From assembly GCA_013407085.1 (NCBI GenBank), contig JACCGJ010002009.1, positions 19,759 through 83,758 on the forward strand: a stretch of DNA of 64,000 nucleotides, written 5' to 3'. This stretch comes from Atriophallophorus winterbourni. Taxonomy: Eukaryota; Platyhelminthes; Trematoda; Plagiorchiida; Microphallidae. The position numbers were made by a program, and so were the translations under genes. The notes under the pieces are model-generated. The model saw only the letters and a program-made list of their open reading frames with translations. It ran no database searches and was not told the DNA's origin. Positions 21,421 to 34,264 of this stretch are shown here, piece after piece (positions within the stretch are counted from its first letter, which is position 1; every line of letters begins with the position of its first letter).

Positions 21421-22640
21421 TTGTGTGCGTCAGTATTCGTATCTCTTTGTGCTCGCTAAGCCACTCGAGCCTGCATCTGGTTAATGTTTGAGGTTGTGTT
21501 GCACTCGGTCTGCCAACGAAAAATTTGAACAAGAATGGTGGGTGCAAGTGCTGGTCTTTTGTTATGTCATAACAACGAGAAGAACCGGCTTATCGATTTG
21601 CGGAGAACCTAACATAAAATAACATGAACGATGAATGAAAGTGATTCATTCACCACTTATCGGAAGAACTAATTTAGGATCATCAGGTTGAGTGATGCTC
21701 CAATGCAGACAGTCTATACTGCTGGAAGCGAATAATGTTTAGCGAGAGAGAACATAGAATTTGCGATAATTATAGTCCTTCAGATGACGTTCCGCAAAAA
21801 ATGAAGTTTCCTCAACGTTAACTGAATCACATTTGCCGAGAACATCACGGTAAACGATAACTCGCTGATATCGAAGATGTTTATTCATAAAACTCAGCAC
21901 GCACCAGTCCATTCTTGTCACCCAAATCTCCACCCACATATTCCGTTTATTCATCAGAAATCGATAAAGCGTCGGTCTTGCACGTGTCTGCACATGACTG
22001 TGGTGACCTTGTCGGGCAGAGAACAAAGAACACTGGTTCGAGCGACAGCTGCAGAGGCGCAGCTGTGGCATGGACGGTGCTGATTGGTAAATCGCGATAA
22101 AAGGTTCTATGACAGCACTCGAATTGTCTGAAATTCTTAAAAAAATATTTAACTCAATTTATATGAATATATTTGAGACCGATCGTGAATCCATAGTAAG
22201 GCAAAGAAAGCTAACAATAAATCAGTTAGAGCACATTTTTGGTAACGTTTCACTTCTGACACAAGCGAACGGACGCTTTTGGACAGATGCTAAACGTTAT
22301 CCAAAACTACTCTAACCGATTCAATCCCGTCTTTCTTCTCAACATTTCATCTAATTATAAATAGTGGCAGAAAACGGTTTCAAACTTGGCGTGTTACCCC
22401 GGAACGCTTGCTGTTGCGAATAGCTTAAGTGAAAGTTCCACGGGAAATATTGCCACGGTATTCGAGGAGAGTAAACAGCCATCTATGGTTACCCGTTGCC
22501 TGAGGCTACATTTCCTCTTCGATTGTGTGTCATTTCCATTAAAATGTCCGCGAATGGTTTGTGGAAACTAATAATTGTTGTAATCGAGCGACAAAACGTT
22601 GTGTATACAAGAACAGCACGTAAAGACACGGATGCACACT
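21421..22640. other. No recognised gene
   Basis: Contains short frames only. Positions 22241-22262 hold the reverse of the GAAACG hairpin half described at 19033-19065, which suggests old mobile-element sequence. Confidence 0.4.
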
Positions 22641-22930
22641 AAGTACAAATGACACACTGAGAAAACTACGAGCTGCAAACTATTCGGTACATTAGGTTAT
22701 ACTTGAATGCCACTTTTGCATAGGGTTCGTACAACGAACCACGATGTTCAAACACAGAATCACATAGTGATTCTGGCTGTTTGCCGTCATCAGGTGGAGA
22801 CAGTAAGATTAGGTTCAGTGAGCCTTGAAACAGTTGATAAATAGTAAACAAGGTTATACTTGAATGCCACTGCTGCATAGGGTTCGTACAACGAACCACG
22901 ATGTGAGCAACACATTACTTTATTCGGTAC
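22641..22930 (-). repeat. Hammerhead repeat subfamily B, tandem pair
   Basis: Two partial minus-strand units in tandem: GTTATACTTGAATGCCACT, TGCATAGGGTTCGTACAACG and AACCACGATGT each occur twice (22707 and 22852 onward). Between them lies CTCCACCTGATGACGGCAAA (minus strand; near 22780) with GCCAGAATC, a hammerhead core with a degraded GAAA. GTGAGCAACACATTACTTTA at the end matches the 59 kb array. Confidence 0.75.
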
Positions 22931-23459
22931 ACCGTTGAGTGGGTTTATCGCAGGCGTACCTCAGAAGTTATAAAAGGTGTTGCATTCCAATTATGCTTGG
23001 GACATCTCAGGTATCACACGAGTTTGCTTGCTTTATTGAAATACATATTGAGTTTCAGTCGGCATTAGATTGCATTTTTATTTTATTGATAATGCGATTT
23101 GAACATTTATTACAAGTGCCGCCAGAGAGATAGCTGTTGAATTTCCACGTCGATTTAACGCAAATGTACAGAATTGTGCAGCGCTGTTAGTAAAGCATGA
23201 TAATAAGTTCTCAAGCGATGACTTACAAATTTACACCATACTTAGAAGAAGGTAAAAAAGAAGAAATTGACTTTATTCATATAAACGAATTTTCAGTATT
23301 TGAAAAATTTCATCACATTTTTTTAAAAAGGCCAAACAGGTCACGACTTCAGACTAAAATTTGTAAAATGCACGATATTTCTTGCCCATCTTGATTGAAA
23401 CCTTTAATTTATGATCCAGTTTATTAACACATGGACAAAGCTTCAATATAAATCCCGGA

Positions 23460-23985
23460 ATCACGTAAATCGTTCAAACAATGCGCGTCCCAAATTGACC
23501 TCCGTTGATACGAAATCACGATGCATTTCGTAAACAGATATCGTTGAACCAAAATGCTCATTTGCATGCATTTCCATCACACCCCACGATAAACAAGTAG
23601 TGCTTGTATGCCACCGTTGGATAAGGCTGGTACGTCCAACCCGTTCAATCACGTGTCCAATGGTGTTAAACCCATAACCATGAACCAAAATGCTAATTTG
23701 CATGCATTTCCATCACGCACACCCCAAGCCGGTTTCGTGCTGTTTACACTCATCAGGTAGGGACAGTAAAATCAGGATCCGCATGCGCTTGAAACAATAG
23801 AGGAATGGTAAACAAGTAGCGCTTTTATGCCACTGTTGGATAAGGTTGGTACGATCAACCTGTTCAATCACGTGTCCAAACCCATAATCGTGAACCAAAA
23901 TTCTCACCTCAAGAGATCGTTGAAATTTAATGCCAAATGAATTGTTTATAGTCATCGGCACGATTTTTGCCGACAATTCCATGGT
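23460..23985 (-). repeat. Hammerhead repeat subfamily A, tandem array
   Basis: Minus-strand tandem array. The CATGCATTTCCATCAC block recurs at about 23564 and 23701, and TGAACCAAAAT recurs at about 23544, 23681 and 23891. The complete spacing is 210 bases; the first interval is shortened to about 136 by loss of the ribozyme segment and flanking sequence. ATTGAACRGGTTG and TGGCATACAAGCAC-like blocks match the unit at 8928-9215. Confidence 0.8.
23721..23763 (-). ncRNA. Hammerhead ribozyme motif, intact core
   Basis: Minus strand: CTGATGA (23756-23750), stem II GTGT (23749-23746), loop AAACA, GCAC (23740-23737), GAAA (23736-23733), CCGGCT, then TGGGG. Stem II has the required G-C closing pair, then U-A, G-C and a U.G wobble. 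Stem I can form A-U, U.G and three C-G pairs between CCCTA and TGGGG. The stem III consensus ACCGGU is ACCGGC here, so the U16.1 equivalent is changed. Activity is therefore uncertain although the two core boxes are perfect. Confidence 0.7.
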
Positions 23986-24029
23986 ATTAATGTAATATTA
24001 GGGTTAAAATCTCGTGAATAAAAACGAAC

Positions 24030-25480
24030 TAGAGCGTTGGCGGTTTCCACGACAGAATTAGTTAGTCCGTTATCTGTCATGATCGGAAGAATATTGGGTT
24101 TCAACTTCGTCATGTTTTTAACGGTTAGTGATATTGTCTATCCCCCGGATGAGATTTGTGACTTGATTCCGCAATTCGCAAAATATGCCCAGCCGGATTT
24201 TGTTCTGGCAACCCTATGAATAGCCCAGGTCAATTTTCGTTTTCACAACCATTTTCTATTGCGATTGTGAATTCTGGAACAGGAAGACTGGCTCTTATGT
24301 TTCGGGACCTAGTTAGAATAAAATCGTATCTTTCTCGTGATGTAATCTGTCAGTGTTGTGCAACGCGAGTCCGGATCACTGAAATTTATATTATGTTAAT
24401 CGAAAGCCACCATTGTTTCCATCAAGCCAATGTAATCTACTTTTCTATTTCGTTTTGTTTGCTTTACCATTCCACTGGCATTGAACACGTATTGAAAGAG
24501 CAGAACGAAGTGGTCGCTTCCACCCAGCAGAGGGTGATACTGAACATCTTCCATGGCTTCGGAGGCTATGTCTAGGCCTAGAATAGATGTCTGTTGCAAA
24601 TTTCTCTCTCGAAAACATGATTATACAGGGATATGTGTTTGAACCGTTTACGAAATTTTTAGTCTAGCTATTGAGGTGGATGATATATTTGGTTATACAT
24701 TTGGGGCAGATTTAAGTATCAAAAAATCAGTAATTAGGAATTGCGCTGTTTACCAATGTATAGCATTGCTTACTATAATTTTTCATTGTGTGCATCCGAT
24801 GAATACGGTGAACGATAAACTATTGCAACGATGCAACTGCCCCATGCGAATAGCTTCAAGTTGCACTATATACTGTTTTCCAGATCCAGATCAGTTTCTT
24901 TCACTATCGTGCTCTATAAACGTTTGCTGTGGTAAACAGCTACTTCCCCCTTCCTTTTCGCTTTTTAATAAATTCGGGAGATTAAAGTCACCGATGATCA
25001 GGACGTTGTTTTGATATCTGGAAAACAACCAGCTGAGTTTTCTCAATTAAACTAGCATTGCATGTTTCGTCTGCTGATGGTGGTCGGTAAATCTCACCAA
25101 CAGCACAGTTTCACCTGTTGCTAATTCAAGTGAACACCAAAGTGTATCTTCCAGTATCAAATCATTATCCGTGATATCTCTGAACGTGAGGTGTTGATCA
25201 TAGTAAATAGCCGCACCTCATCCTCCACGGTCCATTCGAGTACGATGAAAAAGAAACATGTTTGGAATGGAAATTTCCTTCTCAACTAATTGCTGATTGA
25301 ACCAGGTTTCCGTTACGGCTATCAGGAGTGGTGAATATTTTTGACGAAGCTCGATTAGTTCAGATAACTTTATTTATCAAGCATTGTGCGTTGTGTACAA
25401 ACATTTGATGTTTGATCTTGATAAAAGTGTTGGATGATGAGTATTTGAGAAGGTAATTTGAGTACGTGTCAAAGATGGTG
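24030..25480 (-). pseudogene. CR1-like LINE, endonuclease region remnant
   Basis: Minus-strand AP-endonuclease domain with many stops. Recognisable motifs in order are LIAVTETW (near 25300, corresponding to IIAVTESWL at 56.7 kb), the R.DR.GGG segment near 25220, VLIIGDFNLP (near 24990-24960) and LLGGSDHF (about 24530-24500), the D.PLG.SDH end motif. The RT that should follow is absent. Confidence 0.7.
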
Positions 25481-25740
25481 GGTAAATTATATCACCGACT
25501 CCGATAGCGTCGGTCGACATCCGTTTTTTGGAGCAGGATTCCCGGCATCACTGTGCTCAGTACCAACAGGTCCGGCATCTTCCACGATAGAGTCGGTTTT
25601 CAGGTGTTTACTGATAATTTTGATCTCTCGTGGAACTTTGTATCGATACTGGTTCAAATTGTTAAGATCTACAGAACTGTTCAAAAAAGGCGGAGGAGAA
25701 TTGCGAACCGTTTGTCGGAAACCATGGTATTTGGTAAGCC

Positions 25741-27310
25741 ATGTTGACTGAAAATTCGTTTCAGTGCATTGATGCTATCGGTTGCAGTTGGCGTGTTCAC
25801 GGGAGTGATTGCTGGCCATTTTTAGTGAGCTTCAACCGTAATGAGGTAGGATGCATTATTGATTGGACCGGCGAAAGCCAAGTGGACTCGATCCCAGGGT
25901 TGGGTTGTGGGCTGCCATGGAATTGGTTGTTGACGAGGGGGAGATTTCGCAGCTTGTTGGCACCAAGAGCAAGAACGAACCACATTTTCGTTAACCGGCC
26001 AGAACACGTGAGATCTTGCTATTGCCTTCATTTGACCGATTCCCGGGTGTTCCAGATGGAGTTGTCTGATAACTCGAAAACGGAGAGAAGAGGGGATTAT
26101 TACACGGTCAGTGTACATGAGGCAATCATTAATGGTAGAAAGGGACCCACCGCGTCTCGAGAGGGCCAGCAGTGGACCCTCCCGAATTTTCTGTGGCCAT
26201 TTCATTTGTGTGTATTTCCGACACTATGAACGGGAGTGCTCTGAACGCATCAGATAATTAGGGATCGATTGTTTGCACAGCTATGTTAGCAATTACAAAC
26301 TCTTCTTGCTGGTTAGCACAAAGGGTGGGACGAGGATGTCCGGGTGGGACGAAGTGGGAAGAACCTTTTTCGTTTCTTTGGTGTCTTCCGGTTTGCTGTT
26401 TTATGACAAAACCCATATTTGTGTCATATTTGGTTGTATTGCTTGCATCGATTGGTTATATGGGAGCATTCTCGGTGAAAGTACCATTCTCCGCAATGTC
26501 TGCATGGATACAGTGGCTTGGATTTTTGAGCTGTGTTTAGCAGCTTTGGTTGTCGTGCTAGATGCGGAGATGGTTATTCTGCTTTGGTTGATGTACCCCC
26601 TAGATTGTAAAATTGTCACGAATGTTCGACTGCACAAGGGCGGAGTCGTTTTGAATGTCCATGAGTCGTCGGTGTTCTTCTCCAATGGCTTGGGGCGTCA
26701 TAGTTGGATCCTGCTCGAGACGATTCAATAAACGAGTCCGAATATCTGTAAATCGCGAGGATCGCAGACTGTTGATAAAAATCAGACATTCAAATTGATA
26801 GTCAGTCAGTGATCGCAATTTGAAGTGTACACAATCTCTATTAACGTCTCCGAGATGTGTCACAGAATCCGTTGTTTCATTCATGACCAAATTAAGACAG
26901 AGGTAACGAATATTGTATAGAGATGATTGATCATCAAAACATTGCTTGGGTGATTCGACTGTCTCTTCGAATGTACGGTCACGTGATTTGTGAGGAAGAA
27001 TTAAATTGCAATATTTTTCTAATTCCGCTGCACCCAATTTGCGCAATAGCAGTCGAACTTTGCAGTCATCTCCCAGGTCCTTGAGGTCTATTCCGAATAT
27101 ATCTTCATAACGCAGGAAACACGTGTCAAAAGTCACATTATTTTCCGGGTCGAAGTGAAATTCCATTATAGATGACATGAGAGATTCGGCAGATGGAGAT
27201 TTGGGATCATTCGCAGAAGAATTAGCTTCTTTTATCTGTAGTCGTTCGAGCAACTTTTGTAAAACAGACACTTCGGATTCAACGGACATGATTGGAAACA
27301 CCCGTCGTCA
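25741..27310 (-). mobile_element. Ty3/gypsy LTR retrotransposon, gag and integrase with pol core missing
   Basis: The frame 27301-26600 encodes a gag-type protein. It begins (from MSVES) with a coiled segment, then EFHFDPENNVTFDTCFLRYE and LRKLGAAELEKYCNLILP, the pattern of the DUF7083 Gag domain in K02A2.6-like elements. A degraded zinc-knuckle region follows near 26530-26400 in another frame: CRHCGEWYFHREC, then a knuckle with a stop. From 26205 the frame encodes the HHCC integrase zinc-binding domain (HLEHPGIGQMKAIARSHVFW, then CSWCQQA) and the start of the integrase core (WDRVHLAFAGPI). Protease, RT and RNase H are missing between them, so this is an internally deleted, non-autonomous copy. 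Confidence 0.85.
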
Positions 27311-27648
27311 AGTTACTATGTAGTGGGTTTGAGAGACAGTTGTGACAGGTGATCAACTAGATGATACGAGAGACCAAGCCCACCGAGACAGAGAACAGAA
27401 CAACACAAGATGGTTATGAAATGACCAAGCCGAGACTCAGGACACAGGTTCACAGGTCCTAGAGCTGGAGAGTGCCAGTGTTTATATAGAGAACACAAAG
27501 GGGTGTGTGAAGTAAGCGGTAAGGACATTGAAGCGGTAGAGACATTCAAGGTTACAACATGTCACAGCATGCATCCGCAATGTTCAGATAAGGACATTAT
27601 CAAGGTCGCACGTGTCATGGGTGAGGACGCCTCACCCAACAATATCGC
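27311..27648 (-). mobile_element. Candidate 5' LTR of the Ty3/gypsy element
   Basis: On the minus strand this segment lies directly upstream of gag. It could begin at TGTTGGGTGAGG (27648) and contains CTATATAAAC near 27488-27479, a good TATA box, followed by about 170 bases to the gag leader. No matching 3' LTR was identified in the window, so the boundaries are provisional. Confidence 0.4.
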
Positions 27649-27741
27649 AGAAAGATCTCGGTATCTATGTGTGCGGATATTTGAAAAACAGCATGAGGCG
27701 CCATCCATAATCGAATTTTCGTACGTTTCCCACCGCAATCA

Positions 27742-28185
27742 TTGTTAAAGATACTTAATACATACATACACCCATTTATGGACTATACAGTACAAGCTTG
27801 GACACCATGGATGGAAAAATACATTTTGCTCCTCGAAACGATCTATCATAAGGCAACCATAATGGTTACTGAATTGCATAATCTACCATTTGAGCAGCGA
27901 CTGACTAGACAAGGATTGTGCACCCTCGAAGGCAAGCGCATCTGAACTGACCTAATCATGACAAACCGATTAATTCATACGGGGTACCACCTACTCAGAC
28001 ACCTCTTTATAATTGGTTCCAATCACCCGACCCGCAGTCACAACCTGACCCATAAAAACCCACATTCCCGATTAAACTGTCGCCGCAACTTTTACGCAGT
28101 CCGTGTATACGTTTTTGGAAGTGCTTAATGCAAGAAATGGTTTCCTCATCAAACAATGCGATATTCAAGCAAACGTTACGATATT
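27742..28185 (+). pseudogene. CR1-like LINE, C-terminal fragment
   Basis: Plus-oriented, unlike most CR1 pieces here. It encodes LKILNTYIHPFMDYTVQAWT (the Y.RP..EY..QAW segment), then LPFEQRLTRQGLCTLEGKRI, and after a stop NCRRNFYAVRVYV, the conserved RT C-terminal region. It is truncated at both ends. Confidence 0.75.
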
Positions 28186-29095
28186 TTGTGTTGAATAATA
28201 CTCTGTGGGCCCCAGTTTACTGAAATCCCTTCGTGATTTCTTATTACACCACATACAAACAAATTATCCAAACATATATTTCCGGTTGAAAATCCCTCCC
28301 TCCATGTCACAATTGGAATTAATTTTGCCCCTCTTTTTAGGCTAATAGACGCAAACAATAATGTAACGATTTGTTTAACTTTCATACATATATCCTATGG
28401 TATTGTTCAGCTAATTGCTTTTTTCATCATAAATCTTCAATCTTGATGATGACCAAACCACTTTTGCGAATATCTCGAAGCATATAGTACTAATGAGTAG
28501 TCGCAAATTAAATGAAATTTGTCACTCAAGTATTCGATTCAACAGATTGTTTAATGTATTACAATGGATTTATATGAACTCATTGTTTAAAGACATTTCG
28601 AACTGATTTCTGTGTATATTAATATTGATAATCACTACCATGTGTGGTTAATGCTTTGTATGGGTGTACTCAAAATCTAAGTTGAGGGCTTCATTTGGTG
28701 AGGAAATTGAGGTAAATGGGCACATCAATCGAACTAAATGAAATTTATCACTTCTCGGTCTCAGATCTCCTTGCCTTTACGGCTAAAAGGATTCGGATCA
28801 TCTGTTTCGCATCAGGAACAGCCAATAATCAATTATTTTGTTATTACGTGAATGTTTAATCTATGACACCGCGATGAGGCTCTAATTTTTAGCTCAACTA
28901 AGGTGAAGATAATCGCTTATAAGGTTCTATATGTATATGTATGCGGGCAACACGTTTTCGGTCTGTGCTATAGGGATCCGATTGTCCTATTGGTGTGATC
29001 TACCGTTCTTCGCCTGGAACATCAACATTGTACAACAGGAGAATTGATTATTTGCTCGGTATACGGATTCCAGCACAACCGTCGATAATGAATGA
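28186..29095. other. No recognisable feature
   Basis: AT-rich, no supported exon and no shared repeat. Confidence 0.5.
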
Positions 29096-29800
29096 TTTTC
29101 ATCTTTCAGTTTCATGGATGTGCCCAATCTTCGGTTAAGTAAATCAGAATGGTTGTTCGTCGTTCGAGGGAACGCTCGTAATGAAAAATTCAATTTACTT
29201 CACAGTAGACGGAACTCATTAAAATTACGTTTGAACGTTGCCTCATATCGTAACCTATTTTTCAGACTAACTCGTATTCAGACATCCATTTTCATGTCAG
29301 CTTTTCCCTGATCCAATCTTTTGCCAACCAAAATGTGTACGACTATCGGGAGTCTGGATCTCGGTCAATGTGTAACATTTGGACTGCTGTATGCTGAATG
29401 ATAACATGTTTCCGATCGACCAAGCACACAGTGCTTTCGAACTTTACTACAGAAGAAAGCAACCCTCAATTAGGGTTGATTCGCTTACATTTTCCATCGT
29501 CAGGGAAAGAAACACATTTTACCCATAATTAGTCGGATAAATCATTCATGCAGATCAGAAACAAGTGTTCCGAGCAATGATTCTTGCAGAATGACGTTAG
29601 GGGCATCGATATACCTGGCGAAGTGACAAACCACACAAAACCAAATGTTTCCGTTGCAGAGATAATGTTACATCTGATATTAGTCTCCCAATGATACCGG
29701 TTTTCCACAGACAGCACAAGAGTAAACATGTGTCGACTGTCAAAAAGGTTTCGAGCTATCGAGGTAACATGCGCGATTACAGTCACTCAAATTCACAACA
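29096..29800 (-). pseudogene. Probable CR1-like RT remnant, heavily decayed
   Basis: Frame-shifted traces of the RT palm on the minus strand. A segment near 29600-29540 reads QESLLGT and SEHLFLICMNDL in adjacent frames (compare QGSVLGPLLFLIYINDL), followed by LFPDDGK near 29500 (compare LFADD.K). Very degraded, so this is tentative. Confidence 0.4.
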
Positions 29801-30684
29801 GTTGTTCAATCGTTTAAACGCGTCAGTCATTTGGTCCATGACGAACGATTTTTTAGAAGAAATTAGCGTTGGATAATCCAAACGACTTCGCTTGTTCCCG
29901 CAATATAAAATGATAGCTGAATTTATTATGCGCTATGAGACATTTGCAACTGACTATATTAGCACCGGGCTATTCATTTATCAGGTCAGGTCAGCAGTCG
30001 CCATTATTAGTGTTAGTTAATTTTGTGACAAATTACACCAAGTCTGACAATTTTCCCGTTTCTGCATGCTCTTCCCTTAAACACACTAGGAACGGTCTCC
30101 TATTTACATTCAACAGGTTGGAGGAATAAGATCAGGATTAAAAGGCTTTGAAAGAGTAAACAGATTGCAGCCCAAACGTCAACTTTGAAGCCATCATTGG
30201 ACGGGGTTGATAAGACTGAACGTTGCAATCATTTTAACACATATCGCATGTGATTGTGGCTAAACGCTTGAGTATGAACAAATTATCTGTAGCTGAAAAC
30301 GTTTGCTTCGTTCATATAGCTACCCATTACACTTTTTACGTAGCATTCGAATTTTCTATTGCTTACTCCGCGACTTGCTGCTATTCAAATTCCGTAACTA
30401 CCGCGCTACCTACATGAAGGCATTCCAACATCAATCAACATCGTACGTTAGCTCTGAATGATGGAATTTTCCACTTGCCTCATAGTTCCAAGCTCCAGTA
30501 TATTTTCTGTTTGAAATCAGACGCAGTTTGCGAAGGAAATCCTGAGGATGTCACTTTAAAACTCTACTTTCATTGACAATCCAGCTTTAATAATCTCGGT
30601 TATCTTGCAACTGATCGGCTAAACAAGATTTAAAATAAGGTCGATCACCTTGAATTAGTCCGATAATTTAGTTTGTTGTTGGCA
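29801..30684. other. No recognisable feature
   Basis: Short frames only; nothing supported. Confidence 0.5.
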
Positions 30685-30960
30685 TCCTTCGGTCGATGTC
30701 GACCATGGATGTACATCACAATCGCATGAATTTTCATGTTCAACAGCTTTTGGATGACTAAACAGTCCTTTTCGGGATAAACGATAGTCAGAACTCAGTT
30801 GTAGGGCGTCAGCTGCACGCCGACGGCGTTATCTGCGTTCAGCAGCCAAGAGCTGTATCTGCTCCTCCCCAGCTTGCAGACGACGCTTTAGTTTGTGCAC
30901 ATGCAATTTCGACCATGAGGCAAGTGTATTTCTTGAATCGCGGAACTCTGCAATTTCGGC
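30685..30960 (-). pseudogene. 3' end of C2H2-tailed LINE, copy 1
   Basis: Matches 36300-36540 and 39880-40115. Shared sequence includes TTCGGTCGATG.TGACCAT, GATGTACATCACA, GCGTTCAGCAGCCAAGA and CCTCCCCAGCTTGCAGACGA. In the best copy it encodes a C-terminal finger CELCGRDCSSRI...H...C. This copy has more substitutions and stops after TGTGCA. Confidence 0.75.
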
Positions 30961-31379
30961 ACACAGTTTCATTTAATTCTGCGTTATAATTCCCATGGTA
31001 AATTTTTCAAACTTTTGCGGTTGATTCCATTGGAGCTGTAATTGAGTTTTAATCACATTCAAAGCAGGAGAGAAGCAATATTTTTTCGGGTGTGTAAACC
31101 TGCTGAACGAAATCTGCGACCCCCACCGGATGCGATGCACAAAAAAGATAATTTACCCTTTTGATGTAAGTTCGGTTGCTGCTGACGCTGAGCTTTGTCC
31201 AATCGGTGCTAATGATTCAATCCTAATGCGTTCTAATATGAGTAAAATGGATGGTTAATCAAAACCACTTAAACGAGCTAATACGTAGGTATGGTCATAG
31301 ATCGTGAATAAAATAATTTTGATGGTAGAGAGATTGTGGTGACTGATCATCCAGGTAGTGAAGTTGGAAGGCTGAAATT

Positions 31380-32880
31380 ATTTATAATCGATACTTGTGT
31401 AAGAATCCAAACCTACACAAAATATCAAATAGTCTGTGGTTGAATTTCGCTGTTGTAATGAGACAAGAGTAGGCCACACTGGCAGGACAACGATCTCCCG
31501 ACGAGTGACACTCGTGTTACTTAGAGCATTAGTGATCGGCATGAACTGGCTTAGATGTGGATCGTACGTCTTGTCAGAATGAAGACTGATGAAGAAAAAG
31601 TGGCTAATGATGCGGCGGTCTGTTGTTGTTCCTGCCGGCGTGTTCAAGGCCACAACACCTGGTCTGGAGCAATAACCATCCGCTAGAACTTCATTGTACC
31701 TAGTATTCGTTGCTGATAGTTTTGTTATTCTTGGATGATACATTTGTATACCTTATTCCTATTTCAGATTTAGGTCAATTTTGATGGTATAAAAAGCACA
31801 TAGCTTTACCATAAACCACAATATAATATGGGTACTACGAACAATGTAACAAACAAAAACGGGATTTGTTTGCTTACCGAGCAGTTTAAAAATCAGGTAA
31901 AAATCCAAAGGACAGACATTGTTTTTGTTTGCACAGTGGGGCGAAATATGTAGGTCCATGTGGTCAGGATGTATACTTTTCTTCGATGTACCATTAAGGA
32001 CCGAAAAGGCGTCAAGATTTCTCTTAACGATGTTTTGATTTGGGGAGCTCACAACATAACTGGGTAGATTGTTCCAAACAAAACAAACTAGCACGGCAAA
32101 AATGTCATCTAAAGTTGAGTCGTGAGTGACGGACAGTCAGTCTGTGTGAGCTCTTGTCTTACGCGAGCCCCGTGGCTTAAGTAAGCATTGTAGAGAGTGA
32201 TTTTTGGTAGACAAAATATTGTATACGAAAATCAAATCCATTCGGAGACGACAACGTGGATAATCAAATACGTTTAGGGTTTCGAATCGCCCATTGTATG
32301 GTTTTCGGGTGAGTTTGGCGACAAGTTTAGTGGCTCACTGGTATATTTTTTGAAAGTCGCAAAATTCTTTTTAAACCATTGCGACCACGCTTCAACTGCA
32401 TCGTGAGTCTCACATACGTATTTATTATAAGAAGAATGGTTTGTTTTGAGAACCTCCCGAAAATTCTCTTTAAAAGTGACAATCCTGTGATGTTTCCGGT
32501 AGGCGGAGTTGCAGCGTCTCGACATCCCTAGCGTGTTGCTTATCAACACACCCACGTCCTTTTGTTCTATCGTCCACGAGAGGCTGTGCGCATCAAGAGA
32601 ATATGGAACTCCATCTATTTTCCAAGGTTCATCATGTGCAACTTTTAGAAATCGAAAAATAGGCGATTTATTCAATTTGGTAAAGGTGATATGATCTCAC
32701 TAACTGGGCAGGATTCAGTAGTTTCGTTCCGGCAACTAGCCGCATCGATTTTGGATCTGGTGAAGAATTTGGGCGTGAGCAACGCAACACACTTCCCACG
32801 GTGGGGTTGGAACAAATAACATTGAAGGCTCACGTCTTACCGGTGCTCCTCAATACTTATTTCAAAATATGATAATGCCT
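31380..32880 (-). pseudogene. LINE RT C-terminal remnant (CR1-like)
   Basis: The frame 32675-32274 reads IEQKDVGVLISNTLGMSRRC, the KDLGV...L..S..C segment after the RT palm, then AYRKHHRIV and VETHDAVEAW-like sequence. The frame 32094-31759 reads VCFVWNNLPSYVVSSPNQNI, the WN.LP..VV.A.S motif of LINE C-termini. The two frames are separated by shifts and the RT palm is absent. Confidence 0.65.
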
Positions 32881-34264
32881 AAACAGAATTTCGCTATAAA
32901 GAGGTTTTCGAAAGAGATATGAAATCAGCTTGCATTGACCCCACGAATTGAAAAGATCCTGCTCTTTAACGCTCACTTTAGAGGCGGAGTGTGAAATGTC
33001 AGCTTTAAGCTGGGGAAGAGCAGTAACTGCTGAACTTAGAAAAAGCAGACCAAGTACTGTGCATCGCTATGAGAGAGATTGATCATCCGGAATCGGATGG
33101 TTTATTCATTTAAAACTCTATGAAGCATGAGATCGCAGTGCGATTCGTCCATAGTCTGCATCAAATGAAGGAGGCCAACAACAATGCATAAACTCCAAAC
33201 CACCTGCTAGATTAGGCGTAAAACTGAAGTGTTAAATAAATTATGGTATCACTGAGACCTTCTAGCACTCCCGATGGAGACAGCGATATTCCGCTCAGTG
33301 AGAGTTAAAATGTTGTATGTTCACACGAATTTTGGCTTCGACCATTTGAGATAATACAATGCAAATGAAAATTCGCATGGTACGAAAACAGACTTGTGAT
33401 ATCAAATACCTCATTAACACATTATGTAAAGTTTACCACCTTGAAGGCCGGATAAGCTCTACAAGGGTAAGCCCTGGCTGTCTGGTACAAAAAGGCGCCA
33501 AAGTTGTAGGGTAGTGATAAAACAAAATTTTCATAGTAACCGATGGAAACTGTTCACAGCAGCAAAACTGTCAATCGCTCATTTACTTTACGACGCTACG
33601 TTTCTCTACCAGTTCTTTTGTGCAGCACGTATCAATTGAAAGGAGGCAATGCGTTCTGAAAACTTCAATCCAGGTGAATAAAGGGGAACATCTGAGGACA
33701 CTGTCATGCCGATAAAACATGAAAAAAAAACGATTCAGAAAACAGATCTGAGGCGAACGTTAATCCAGGAAATCAATATTAGTCATGTGTCGATTACAAC
33801 CTGACACATAAGTGATTACATTGGTTATCTTCGCCGTTATCTTCGCCGTAAAACCTCCCACCTTACTTCACACTTCACGTTACCAAACGAAAAAAACTTT
33901 ACAAAGTGAATACGATGACATTGGAATATGATACAATATGCAGAAGAACACAAATGTTCACTACAAATAATTGAAAGCTAAAATCAAGATTTTTGTTATA
34001 AAACAGTGTAGTAATAGGCTGGATTCATCACATGATTAACAAGAACTAGGCACATTTTGCTTTGGATGGAGAAAATTCACAAAAAGGTCATCCATAAGTG
34101 AAGCGGAACCAAAACAAAACGGTTGACAAATCATGGAAGTAATGCACAATATGGGCTTGACATTTGAACGATAGGAGTAAATCTCAGCGGTCGAGGTCAC
34201 CAGAATGATTTGAACAAAAGGCATCATAAAATTTCGGTGAGAGCAAAAATGCGTGACAAGAAAT
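32881..34264. other. Homer 3' flank, no other gene seen
   Basis: Likely contains the Homer 3' UTR on the minus strand. A reverse AATAAA (TTTATT on +) occurs near 33102, which would imply a 3' UTR of about 1.2 kb; I cannot confirm that it is used. Confidence 0.4.
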
